DNA from: Dongia_A sp035274225
Lineage (GTDB): Bacteria > Pseudomonadota > Alphaproteobacteria > Dongiales > Dongiaceae
Assembly: GCA_035274225.1 (NCBI GenBank)
Contig: DATEOK010000346.1
Span: 1-18,282 of the forward strand
DNA: 18,282 nt
Reading direction: 5' to 3'
Shown here: positions 1 to 6,399 of the stretch, one piece after another
Position numbering within the stretch: position 1 is the first letter of the stretch
Layout: the number at the start of each line of letters is the position of its first letter
The notes under the pieces: model-generated
The model's database searches: none
Seen by the model: the letters and a program-made list of their open reading frames with translations, nothing else
What the model was told of the DNA's origin: nothing
Made by a program: the position numbers and the translations under genes

Positions 1-1651
1 TTACGACTACCTGATCGTCGGCGGTGGGTCAGCCGGGTGCGTGCTCTCGTACCGACTGAGCGAGGATCCCGGCAACAAGGTGTGCCTGCTCGAAGCCGGG
101 CCGCGCGATGCGTGGTGGAACTGGAAAATCCACATGCCGGCCGCGTTGATGTACAACCTGATGGACGACCGGTACAACTGGTACTACCACACCGAGCCGC
201 AGCCCTACATGAACGATCGCGTCATGTATTGGCCGCGCGGGCGGGTGCTGGGCGGGTCGTCGTCGCTCAACGCCATGGTCTATATCCGCGGCCACGCGCT
301 GGACTACGACCGCTGGGCGTTCAAGGAGAATTGCGAGGGCTGGTCGTACCAGGAGATCCTCCCCTACTTCCGCCGCGCCGAGCATCGCGAGAAAGGCGGC
401 GACGCCTATCACGGCGACAGCGGCCCGCTCTGGGTCCATACCGCCGATCAGCACAACCCCTTGTTCGACGCTTTCATCCAGGCCGCGCAACAGGCCGGCT
501 ATGCCGCCACCGAAGACATGAACGGCTATCGCCAGGAAGGCTTCGGCAAGATGGACATGACCATCCATCGCGGCCGGCGCTGGTCAGCCTCGACCGCCTT
601 CCTGCGCCCCGCGGAGAAGCGGCCCAACATGCGGGTGGAGACCAGTGCCTTCGCGCTGCGCGTGCTGTTCGAGGGCAAGCGCGCCGTCGGCGTCGAGTTC
701 TCGCAGAACGGCCGCATCGTCCGCTATCGCGCTGAACGTGAAGTAATCCTGTCCGGCGGCGCCATCAACTCGCCGCAGCTGCTGATGCTGTCCGGCGTCG
801 GCCCGGCGGACCACCTGAAGGAAACCGGTGTCGCCGTGCAGCACGACCTGCCCGGCGTCGGGCAGAATCTCCAGGAGCACCTGGAGATGTACATCCAGCA
901 GCATTGCACCAAGCCGATCACGCTCTACACCTACACCAAGCCGCACCGCATGGCGATGTCAGGGGTGCAATGGTTTCTGACCCGCAAGGGCGTCTGCACC
1001 TCGGCACATCTGGAGGCCGGCGGCTTCATCCGCTCCCAGGCGGGCGTCGAGCATCCCAACCTGCAGTTCCATTTCCTGCCCTCGACGGTGAATGACCACG
1101 GGCGCAAGAACGGCACCAGCCATGCCTACCAGGTCCATATCGGCAACATGCGCCAGGAGGCGCGCGGCTGGATCAAGCTGAAGAGCGCCAATCCCAAGGA
1201 CCATCCGCGCATCCAGCCCTTCTACCTGCAGGCCGAGGCCGATCGCCGCGAGTTCCGCGACGCGGTCAAGCTGACCCGCGAGATCTTCGCCCAGAAGGCC
1301 TTCGACCAGTACCGCGGACCGGAGATCGCCCCTGGCGCCAACATCAAGACCGACGCCGAGATCGACGCCTTCATCCGGGAAAAGGGCGACAGCGCCTACC
1401 ATCCCAGCTGCACCTGCAAGATGGGGACGGACGACATGGCGGTGGTCGACCCGCAGGCGCGGGTCCATGGGCTTCAGGGCTTGCGGGTGGTCGATGCTTC
1501 GATCATGCCCTCGATCGTCAGCGGCAATCTCAACGCGCCGACCATCATGATGGCGGAGAAATGCTCCGACATGATCCTGGGCAAGCCGGCGCTGCCGAAA
1601 TCGAACGCGCCGGTCTTCGTCCACCCGAACTGGCGGACGGCGCAGCGCTAG
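1..1651 (+). CDS. betA: Choline dehydrogenase-type GMC oxidoreductase, 5' end cut by window
   Basis: FAD-dependent GMC-family enzyme; the closest family I recognise is choline dehydrogenase, which oxidises choline to betaine aldehyde and on to glycine betaine at the membrane. The reading frame is open from base 2, and its first visible residues (YDYLIVGGGSAG) are the N-terminal FAD dinucleotide-binding motif, so only a few residues are missing. 549 residues are visible. Other landmarks are the GMC signatures GRVLGGSSSLNAMVYIRG and GGAINSPQLLMLSGVGP, and the catalytic pair His467 (AYHPSCTCKMG) and Asn511 (SGNLNAPT), counted from base 2. Their 44-residue spacing is that of choline oxidase. Much of the protein parallels E. 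coli BetA (for example QEHLEMYIQQ and RVVDASIMP). No betB or betI is visible, so another alcohol substrate remains possible. The GTG at 41 lies inside the FAD motif and is not the start. Confidence 0.88.
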   Translation, partial: YDYLIVGGGSAGCVLSYRLSEDPGNKVCLLEAGPRDAWWNWKIHMPAALMYNLMDDRYNWYYHTEPQPYMNDRVMYWPRGRVLGGSSSLNAMVYIRGHALDYDRWAFKENCEGWSYQEILPYFRRAEHREKGGDAYHGDSGPLWVHTADQHNPLFDAFIQAAQQAGYAATEDMNGYRQEGFGKMDMTIHRGRRWSASTAFLRPAEKRPNMRVETSAFALRVLFEGKRAVGVEFSQNGRIVRYRAEREVILSGGAINSPQLLMLSGVGPADHLKETGVAVQHDLPGVGQNLQEHLEMYIQQHCTKPITLYTYTKPHRMAMSGVQWFLTRKGVCTSAHLEAGGFIRSQAGVEHPNLQFHFLPSTVNDHGRKNGTSHAYQVHIGNMRQEARGWIKLKSANPKDHPRIQPFYLQAEADRREFRDAVKLTREIFAQKAFDQYRGPEIAPGANIKTDAEIDAFIREKGDSAYHPSCTCKMGTDDMAVVDPQARVHGLQGLRVVDASIMPSIVSGNLNAPTIMMAEKCSDMILGKPALPKSNAPVFVHPNWRTAQR

Positions 1652-1660
1652 GCGGGTGGC

Positions 1661-1867
1661 CTAGTTCGAAGCCTGGAGCTGGGTCCCAGGCTGGGCCGGC
1701 TGCTCGAGCTGGTCGGGCGTGGTGGTGGCCCAGCTGTGGTGGCTCTGGCCGACGTCGAACAAGGTCACGGCGATCAACACGCAAAGGCTGAGGGCAACCC
1801 ATAGCCAGTGCGGCTGAGAGACGTTCCTCTTGTTGCGGGCGAAGATGGCTTTGCGGCGGGTGGTCAT
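1661..1867 (-). CDS. Small single-span membrane protein, hypothetical
   Basis: 68 residues, function not recognised. The N-terminus is basic (MTTRRKAIFARNKR). A hydrophobic stretch at about residues 22-39 (LWVALSLCVLIAVTLFDV) can span the membrane once, followed by a short polar, glutamine-rich tail. By the positive-inside rule the N-terminus would be cytoplasmic. The ATG at 1867 has a GAGG about six bases upstream. The gene is convergent with the GMC oxidoreductase, with only nine bases between the stop codons. It may be a minor inner-membrane peptide. The start and the reality of the gene rest on the membrane segment and the ribosome site only. Confidence 0.5.
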   Translation of the reverse strand: MTTRRKAIFARNKRNVSQPHWLWVALSLCVLIAVTLFDVGQSHHSWATTTPDQLEQPAQPGTQLQASN

Positions 1868-2487
1868 GCGAACCTCAGAACAAAAAAGTTGCTCGTCCGC
1901 GCCCGGCGCATCCGCCGAACGCGATCATGTGCAGGTGTCCGAACTCGGTCTTGCGGAGATCGCTCTGCGTCCCCGAACGCCACCGTCGCTGCGCTGAGCT
2001 TCGCCAGCCCCCGCGCGCACCTTGCGACGATGCGCATACCCAACAAGCGCCGAACCTGTGCGGATGAGTCTAACGCGATGCGTGTGATTCGATGAGATGG
2101 AATTTCATCGATCGACACATGCGCGATGCAGTTCTCACGATCGTGCCACGCTTCGTTCACAGCTTCTGTCACAGCGCGCGTCACAGGCCGGTCCGGCGCG
2201 CGGTGCGCCGCTCCGTCTTGCGTGTTGCGTGCCGCGGCGTGCTTGCCGCTTGAGTCGCTCCGTGCTTGCGCAACCGGCGGTGACCGCACAGACCGACCCG
2301 AACGATGATCGGCAGCTTGGCTTGGTCGGGGGTGTGGGTGGCGCGGGGCACGGGGTGTGGTGCTCTGAAGGTCACGGTCAAGGTCAAATGCAGGCACAGA
2401 ATGCCATCGCCCGATTAACAATCGCTTATCGAAAGGATTTGATTTTATCGATTGGGCGAAAAAGTCGCGCGTTTACCGTGTTCCTAG
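1868..2487. other. 620-base stretch without a convincing gene
   Basis: Long open frames exist on both strands (for example 1864-2421 minus and 2126-2308 plus), but their translations are rich in Arg, Ala, Ser and His, match no family I know, and by hand count have only about two-thirds G/C at third positions, clearly less than the real neighbours. I see three structured elements. One is an inverted repeat with 7-base arms, TCGATGA/TCATCGA, at 2089-2111. The second is three tandem GGTCA hexamers at 2369-2386. The third is an AT-rich segment at 2408-2458 bounded by CGCCCGAT/ATTGGGCG and containing two TTATCGA copies 19 bases apart. Decayed coding sequence or an unannotated regulatory or RNA element are both possible. 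Confidence 0.5.
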
Positions 2488-3783
2488 TTACCGATCACCC
2501 GGATCTTCGTCCTCATAGTAAAATTCCGGTAAAGGATCGGCGCGCGGATCGAGCGCGCCCGCAATGGCCGAAGTCGACGGCACTGGCACGAATTTCGACT
2601 GCTCTTCCGCCGGCTTGGCGGCGCGGCGGCTCATGCGCCAGCGGGTGTAGATGGCGAGAATGATGGCCACAGTCGAGATGAAGACGAACAGGCCCGCTGG
2701 GCCAACGGCCATGACGGACGAGGCGATCAGCGGCCCGGCCGTTGCGCCGCAGGCCCAGGCCAGCAGCATGCCGCTGTTCGCCGCCACCATCTGGCTGCGG
2801 TCGATATAGTCGAAGGCGTGGGCGACCGCGGTTGGATAGATGGTCGCCAGGAACCCGCCCAGCAGCAGGTTGGCCGTCGCCAGCAGCAGGAAGTTGCCCT
2901 CGGCGAAGGCGAAGGCGCCCAGCAGCACGGCCGCCCCGACCGTGGACATCAGCACGCCGAACAGCACCGTGCGTCGGTCGAATTTGTCGCTAAGTCGACC
3001 GATCGGCCATTGCAGCAGGAAGCCGCCGATGATCGGCGCCCCCATGAAGACCGAGTTCTCGAACACCGACAGCCCGATCTGGGTGCCGTAGACCGCACCC
3101 AGGGCATAGAGCGAGCCGCTCATCAGCCCCGCCCCCGCCGTCGCCACGGTGCCGAGGGGAGACGCCTTGAAGAGTCCGCCCAGGCTCATGGTCTTGATGT
3201 TGCCGAGCTCGGGTCCGGCCACGCGGGTCATGACCACCGGCACCAGCGAGAGCGACGTCAGCAGGGCGCCAAGGCAGAACAACTGGAGGCCGCCATTGTA
3301 CTGAATGTCGGGGTCGATGTTGATGGCGAGTTGGCCAACCCCGGAGGCAATGTAGATGGTCAGGGTGTACATCGACAGCACGCGGCCGCGCAGCTCGTTC
3401 GGGCTGCGCACGTTGAGCCAGCTCTCGATCACCGCATAGAGGCCCGCCATGCAGAAGCCGACTGCGGCACGCATCAGGCCCCAGACCGGGATGTTGAAGA
3501 TCAGGGCATGAACCATGACCGCAGCGGTCAGGACCGCCGCGAAGGCGGCAAAGGCGCGGATATGGCCGACCCGCCCGATGATGCGCTGGGCCATCAAGCT
3601 GCCCGCGACGAAGCCGGCGTAGTAGGCCGACATCACGTAGCCGGCGATCTGCGGCGCCACCCCCTCCAAGCTCATGCGAATCGGCAGCAGCAGCCCGAGC
3701 AGGCCGATGCCCAGCGCCATCATCCCGGCGCCCAGCAGAAGGGAAAAGACCGAGCGAAGGGCGGCGATCATCGGGCGGCCCAT
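2488..3783 (-). CDS. MFS transporter, YcaD-like
   Basis: Major facilitator superfamily protein of 431 residues with about twelve hydrophobic segments and a hydrophilic C-terminal tail of about 45 residues ending in an acidic, tyrosine-containing stretch (EFYYEDEDPGDR). The general pattern resembles the E. coli YcaD group: a short N-terminus leading directly into helix 1, an AYYAGFVAGSLM helix 2, the motif AVIESWLNVRSPNELRGRVL between helices 4 and 5, and the second-half loop WPIGRLSDKFDRR, which is the MFS motif-A counterpart. The substrate is unknown; drug or metabolite efflux is usual for the group. The start at 3783 has no clear ribosome site, and the ATG at 3771 (MIAALRSVF) is an equally good alternative. 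It is divergent from the HIT gene across 156 bases. Confidence 0.85.
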   Translation of the reverse strand: MGRPMIAALRSVFSLLLGAGMMALGIGLLGLLLPIRMSLEGVAPQIAGYVMSAYYAGFVAGSLMAQRIIGRVGHIRAFAAFAAVLTAAVMVHALIFNIPVWGLMRAAVGFCMAGLYAVIESWLNVRSPNELRGRVLSMYTLTIYIASGVGQLAINIDPDIQYNGGLQLFCLGALLTSLSLVPVVMTRVAGPELGNIKTMSLGGLFKASPLGTVATAGAGLMSGSLYALGAVYGTQIGLSVFENSVFMGAPIIGGFLLQWPIGRLSDKFDRRTVLFGVLMSTVGAAVLLGAFAFAEGNFLLLATANLLLGGFLATIYPTAVAHAFDYIDRSQMVAANSGMLLAWACGATAGPLIASSVMAVGPAGLFVFISTVAIILAIYTRWRMSRRAAKPAEEQSKFVPVPSTSAIAGALDPRADPLPEFYYEDEDPGDR

Positions 3784-3939
3784 AGCGCGCAGGGTGACGA
3801 GGTGACCGTCACAAGGGCTGCAGGACGCGGCAACAGCCGCTTCGGATTGACGGGGTGGAACATCGGGTTAGGCTGGGAGCAGCGTGAGTCGGGCGGAGAT
3901 AGCCCAGGCCCCGTCACTGGCGCAATAGAAAGTTTTCTC

Positions 3940-4359
3940 ATGGCGACATTCGCTTTGCACCCGCAGCTGGCGGCCGACGGCCTGTTCCTGGTGGACTGGC
4001 CGCTGACCCAGGTGCTGCGGATGAACGACGCGGCTTATCCCTGGCTGATCCTGGTGCCGCGGCTGACCGACGCCCGCGAGATCATCGACCTGTCGGCCGC
4101 CGACCGCGTGCGCCTGATGGACGAGATCGCCTGGGCCAGCCAGGCGCTGAAGGATCTGCATCGGCCGGACAAGATCAATGTTGGCGCCCTCGGCAACATG
4201 GTGCCGCAGCTGCATATCCACGTGCTGGGCCGGTTCAGGGACGACCCGGCTTGGCCGAAGCCGGTCTGGGGCCATGCCACGCCGATCCGCTTCGAGCCAG
4301 CCGATGCGGCGCGCGAGGTCGAGACCTGGCGCACCGCGCTCTCGCCCTTTGGTGGTTAG
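3940..4359 (+). CDS. HIT-family nucleotide-binding protein with Q-x-H-x-H triad
   Basis: 139 residues, the usual size of a single HIT domain. Members hydrolyse or transfer nucleotidyl groups from dinucleoside polyphosphates or nucleoside phosphoramidates in the cytoplasm. The core is visible: YPWLILVPR (residues 33-41), KINVGALGN (78-86) and PQLHIHVLGR (89-98). In the canonical triad the three histidines alternate with hydrophobic residues. Here the first position is Gln90, followed by His92 (expected nucleophile) and His94. The start ATG at 3940 fits the family N-terminus, although the frame is open far upstream. A weak promoter-like pair, TTGACG at 3847 and TAGGCT at 3869 with 16 bases between, lies upstream. 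A partner gene is not obvious, and the exact substrate cannot be assigned. Confidence 0.87.
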   Translation: MATFALHPQLAADGLFLVDWPLTQVLRMNDAAYPWLILVPRLTDAREIIDLSAADRVRLMDEIAWASQALKDLHRPDKINVGALGNMVPQLHIHVLGRFRDDPAWPKPVWGHATPIRFEPADAAREVETWRTALSPFGG

Positions 4360-4377
4360 ACGACGGGCCTTCGCCCT

Positions 4378-4599
4378 TTAGGGCGCGTAGCTGCGGCCGA
4401 ACGGGTGCCCGGTCAGCAGCGAGATCAGGTGCGCGAGCATGATGAGGGCGACGGTCACCGACAGGAACTGAACGCCAAGCCAGGGAACGACCGGCAGCCA
4501 TCGCCGCACGAATGGCCGGCGCAGCTGCCAGTTGGCGAGTCCAGCGAAGCCGAGCGCAACGACCAGCGCCGCGACCGTGCCTCCCAATTGCAGGTCCAT
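4378..4599 (-). CDS. Small two-span membrane protein, hypothetical
   Basis: 73 residues from the ATG at 4599 (74 if the GTG at 4602 is used). Two hydrophobic segments are visible, at about residues 8-24 (TVAALVVALGFAGLANW) and 36-63 (VVPWLGVQFLSVTVALIML onward), separated by an arginine-rich loop (QLRRPFVRRW). This predicts a hairpin with both ends outside and the basic loop in the cytoplasm. The start codon overlaps the stop codon of the upstream nucleosidase gene (TGATG), so the two are probably translationally coupled. It has no clear ribosome site of its own. I do not recognise a family. It is convergent with the HIT gene, whose stop is 18 bases away. Confidence 0.62.
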   Translation of the reverse strand: MDLQLGGTVAALVVALGFAGLANWQLRRPFVRRWLPVVPWLGVQFLSVTVALIMLAHLISLLTGHPFGRSYAP

Positions 4600-5372
4600 C
4601 ACAGCACCGACACGATCCGCGCAACCACCTCGGCCGCGGTCGGTGCGACCGCGCGCAGGAACTTCGGGAAATCGAGATGGCTCTCGGCGCCGGCGAGGTC
4701 GCTCAAGGAGCGGATGACGATGCAGGGAATCCCGATCAGCTCGGCGGCCTGCGCTACCGCCGCGCCTTCCATCTCCACCGCCAGCGCGGCGTAATCGCGG
4801 CGCAGGCGCTCGCGCACAGTCTCGCTGTTGATGAACTGGTCGCCGCTGACGATCGGGCCGAAGGCGATACGGGGCGCACGCTGGGTCGCGATGCCGAGAT
4901 CCGATGGCAAGGCCGGCAGCTTGACCTCCTTCACCACGCCGCCGATGCGCATCAGCAGCTGCGGCGACAGGTCGAACGCGATGCGGTCGCGCGCCTCGCC
5001 GATCGGCGGCACGCCGGGCCGGAAGTTGCGGATGCCCTGGTCGGTAAAGTGACCGTAGTCATGCTGGACCAGGCGGTCGGCGATCACCACGTCGCCTATC
5101 GTCAGCTCCGGATCGATGCCGCCCGCAACGCCGCACACCACGATGGCGCGGCAATCGAGCGACGTGGCGATCAGCGTTGCGATGGCCGCCGAGGCGACTT
5201 TGCCCACGCCGCTTTCGGCCAGGACGACGCTGTGGCCTTCGAGCCTTCCGGTCACGACCTGAAGGATACCGATGGCGCGGGTCTCGACCCCGGTCAGGCG
5301 ATGGAACAGCGTGTCGCGCTCCTCGACCAGAGGAGACAACAGGGCGATCGGTCGTTCGGGAATGGCACTCAT
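4599..5372 (-). CDS. mtnN: 5'-methylthioadenosine/S-adenosylhomocysteine nucleosidase-like enzyme
   Basis: 257 residues of the purine/uridine phosphorylase fold, MTAN/Pfs type, which cleaves the glycosidic bond of methylthioadenosine and S-adenosylhomocysteine in methyl-cycle recycling. Residues that align by eye with E. coli MtnN are Glu18 (LVEERDTL), the GVAGGIDPEL phosphate/ribose loop, SGDQFI, VEMEGAAVAQ with Glu200 and catalytic Glu202, and RSLSDLA with catalytic Asp225. The 23-residue spacing between Glu202 and Asp225 equals that of E. coli Glu174 and Asp197. The protein is somewhat longer than E. coli MtnN (about 232 residues), with extra residues around 125-160. A futalosine or another nucleosidase is possible, since this family has several branches. 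It is the first gene of a pair with the 73-residue membrane protein, overlapping it by one base. Confidence 0.83.
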   Translation of the reverse strand: MSAIPERPIALLSPLVEERDTLFHRLTGVETRAIGILQVVTGRLEGHSVVLAESGVGKVASAAIATLIATSLDCRAIVVCGVAGGIDPELTIGDVVIADRLVQHDYGHFTDQGIRNFRPGVPPIGEARDRIAFDLSPQLLMRIGGVVKEVKLPALPSDLGIATQRAPRIAFGPIVSGDQFINSETVRERLRRDYAALAVEMEGAAVAQAAELIGIPCIVIRSLSDLAGAESHLDFPKFLRAVAPTAAEVVARIVSVL

Positions 5373-5486
5373 GACGCCGCTGACACAGGTGGCAAGAAGA
5401 AACGGCCCACGCCCGCCCCCGCATTTGCGAGGCCGGTCAGGGCCGTCTCACTCTATCCAAGCGCGGCGGGACGCGCCAGCGCCCGC

Positions 5487-6002
5487 TCAACGAGCGAGGG
5501 CGTGATCCAGCACGAAGATCACCTTGCCATCCGGCAGGCGGCGAATGTCGAGCGCCTCGGCATCGCCGACCAACAGCTCCTCGCCGGTGGCGTCGATGGT
5601 CAGCGGCCGGCCGTCGAGTGTCGTGATCGAGACGCGCTTGCCCGCGATCTCCTCCGGCGTCAGACGGGAGTCGGTCGAGCCGCGTGCCAGGAAGGCGCGG
5701 CGCTCGTCGCTCCGGCCGGGCGACAACAGCGCCTTCAGCTCGTCGGACGGCAGCGTCTGGAACGCGTCATCCGAGGGTACGAACATGGTCTGCGGCGCCT
5801 TGCCGAAACTCTCGAGGCCGCCCAGCTCCATCATGCGGGTCCAGGTTTGAATGCCGCCGCTGCCCGACGTCACATCCGCCACGCGGGTTGCTTCGGGTTG
5901 CGCGCCAATATTCATGGTCATGGCTTCAGAGCGTTGCCCCATGACAACGCCTGCGCCAGCGATCAATAGACAGGCCGCGGTAATGAACAGTGATATGCGC
6001 AT
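5487..6002 (-). CDS. Exported fasciclin (FAS1) domain protein
   Basis: 171 residues with an N-terminal signal sequence (MRISLFITAACLLIAGAGVVMG), so it is exported and possibly stays anchored. The rest is one FAS1 domain of about 130 residues. Its two conserved blocks are recognisable: MFVPSDDAFQTLP (H1-like, about residues 73-85) and the final FVLDHALAR, which corresponds to the H2 region at the C-terminal edge. FAS1 domains mediate adhesion or protein contacts outside the membrane; bacterial roles are poorly defined. A strong ribosome site (GGAGGAGGG) lies five bases before the ATG. A sigma70-like promoter and a TGTGA-N6-TCACA palindrome are found upstream. It is divergent from the photolyase remnant. 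Confidence 0.85.
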   Translation of the reverse strand: MRISLFITAACLLIAGAGVVMGQRSEAMTMNIGAQPEATRVADVTSGSGGIQTWTRMMELGGLESFGKAPQTMFVPSDDAFQTLPSDELKALLSPGRSDERRAFLARGSTDSRLTPEEIAGKRVSITTLDGRPLTIDATGEELLVGDAEALDIRRLPDGKVIFVLDHALAR

Positions 6003-6031
6003 TGGTCCCTCCTCCGCGCGAAACGAGTTCT

Positions 6032-6059
6032 GATATAGTTACGGTTAAGCGATAGACAA
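6032..6059 (-). promoter_or_regulatory. Candidate sigma70-type promoter of the fasciclin gene
   Basis: On the minus strand TTGTCT (6059-6054) and TATATC (6037-6032) are separated by 16 bases. Each matches four of six consensus positions. Transcription would begin near 6025 and give a leader of about 23 bases that includes the GGAGGAGGG ribosome site. This is a prediction from pattern only. Confidence 0.35.
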
Positions 6060-6088
6060 TAATTCGACCATCACGCGGACGTGTTGTG

Positions 6089-6104
6089 TGTGATCCGGGT
6101 CACA
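6089..6104. promoter_or_regulatory. CRP/FNR-type operator, perfect TGTGA-N6-TCACA
   Basis: The 16 bases TGTGATCCGGGTCACA are an exact match to the core palindrome recognised by CRP-family regulators. The centre is about 71 bases upstream of the predicted fasciclin transcription start, a class I activator position if that start is right. The embedded TGATCC (6091-6096) with TTAATA at 6114 also looks like an ECF-type promoter pointing toward the photolyase remnant, so the site can be read in two ways. Confidence 0.5.
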
Positions 6105-6150
6105 GGCACCACGTTAATACCGTCGCTTTTGATAGCCTTTTGACGAGCGG

Positions 6151-6399
6151 ATGAGCATGAGCGTGACACCGGAGAGGCTGCGGAAACCCCTGGGAATCGT
6201 GTGGTTTCGACGCGATCTGCGAATCGCCGACAACCCTGCTCTCGGCGCGGCCACCGCGACGGAGGCAACCCGTGCTTCCGCTCTACATCGACGACGATGG
6301 GCAGGCACAAGCGCCGCCGTTGGGGGCGCGGCACGCTGGTGGCGCGGACGTTCGCTGCTGGCGCTCGAGCGGTCGCTGGGTGCGCTCGGCGTGCGGTTA
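6151..6399 (+). pseudogene. phrB: Truncated, frameshifted DNA photolyase (5' remnant)
   Basis: The first about 83 codons of a cryptochrome/photolyase gene; a complete member has roughly 450-500. Frame 1 from the ATG at 6151 gives GIVWFRRDLRIADNPAL, the unmistakable N-terminus of class I photolyases. The expected continuation, PVLPLYIDDDGQAQAPPL, is in frame 2 (from 6269). The reading then returns to frame 1 for RWWRGRSLLALERSLGALGVRL, which is family-like again. Two compensating single-base shifts are therefore needed, near 6261-6268 and 6316-6335. Homology stops at 6399, exactly where the stop codon of the oppositely oriented chemotaxis gene begins. The FAD-binding domain is entirely missing, so no active enzyme can be made. 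The start at 6157 is an alternative. Confidence 0.82.

Noticed and set aside
1864..2421. Open frame of 185 codons on the minus strand whose stop overlaps the next ATG (ATGA)
   Set aside because: The overlap looks like coupling, but the translation is Arg/Ala/His-rich with no domain, third-position G/C is low for this genome, and long frames occur on the opposite strand as well.
2097..2663. Plus-strand frame of 188 codons running into the transporter gene
   Set aside because: It reads antisense through the end of a clear MFS gene and has no family resemblance or ribosome site.
2818..3939. Long plus-strand extension in frame with the HIT protein
   Set aside because: It is antisense to the MFS transporter, with a Gln/Arg/His-rich shadow composition; the HIT domain begins naturally at the ATG at 3940.
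4372..4385. CGCCCTTTAGGGCG as a shared terminator of the convergent HIT and small membrane genes
   Set aside because: The stem is only five pairs with a four-base loop and lacks a T tract; it could be chance.
5402..5446. ACGGCCC/GGGCCGT inverted repeat as a terminator of the fasciclin gene
   Set aside because: The loop is about 31 bases and no T tract follows, so chance pairing in GC-rich DNA is likely.
4512..5969. Open plus-strand frame of 485 codons
   Set aside because: Antisense shadow of the nucleosidase and fasciclin genes, which have clear motifs; its composition is typical of a GC-rich complementary frame.
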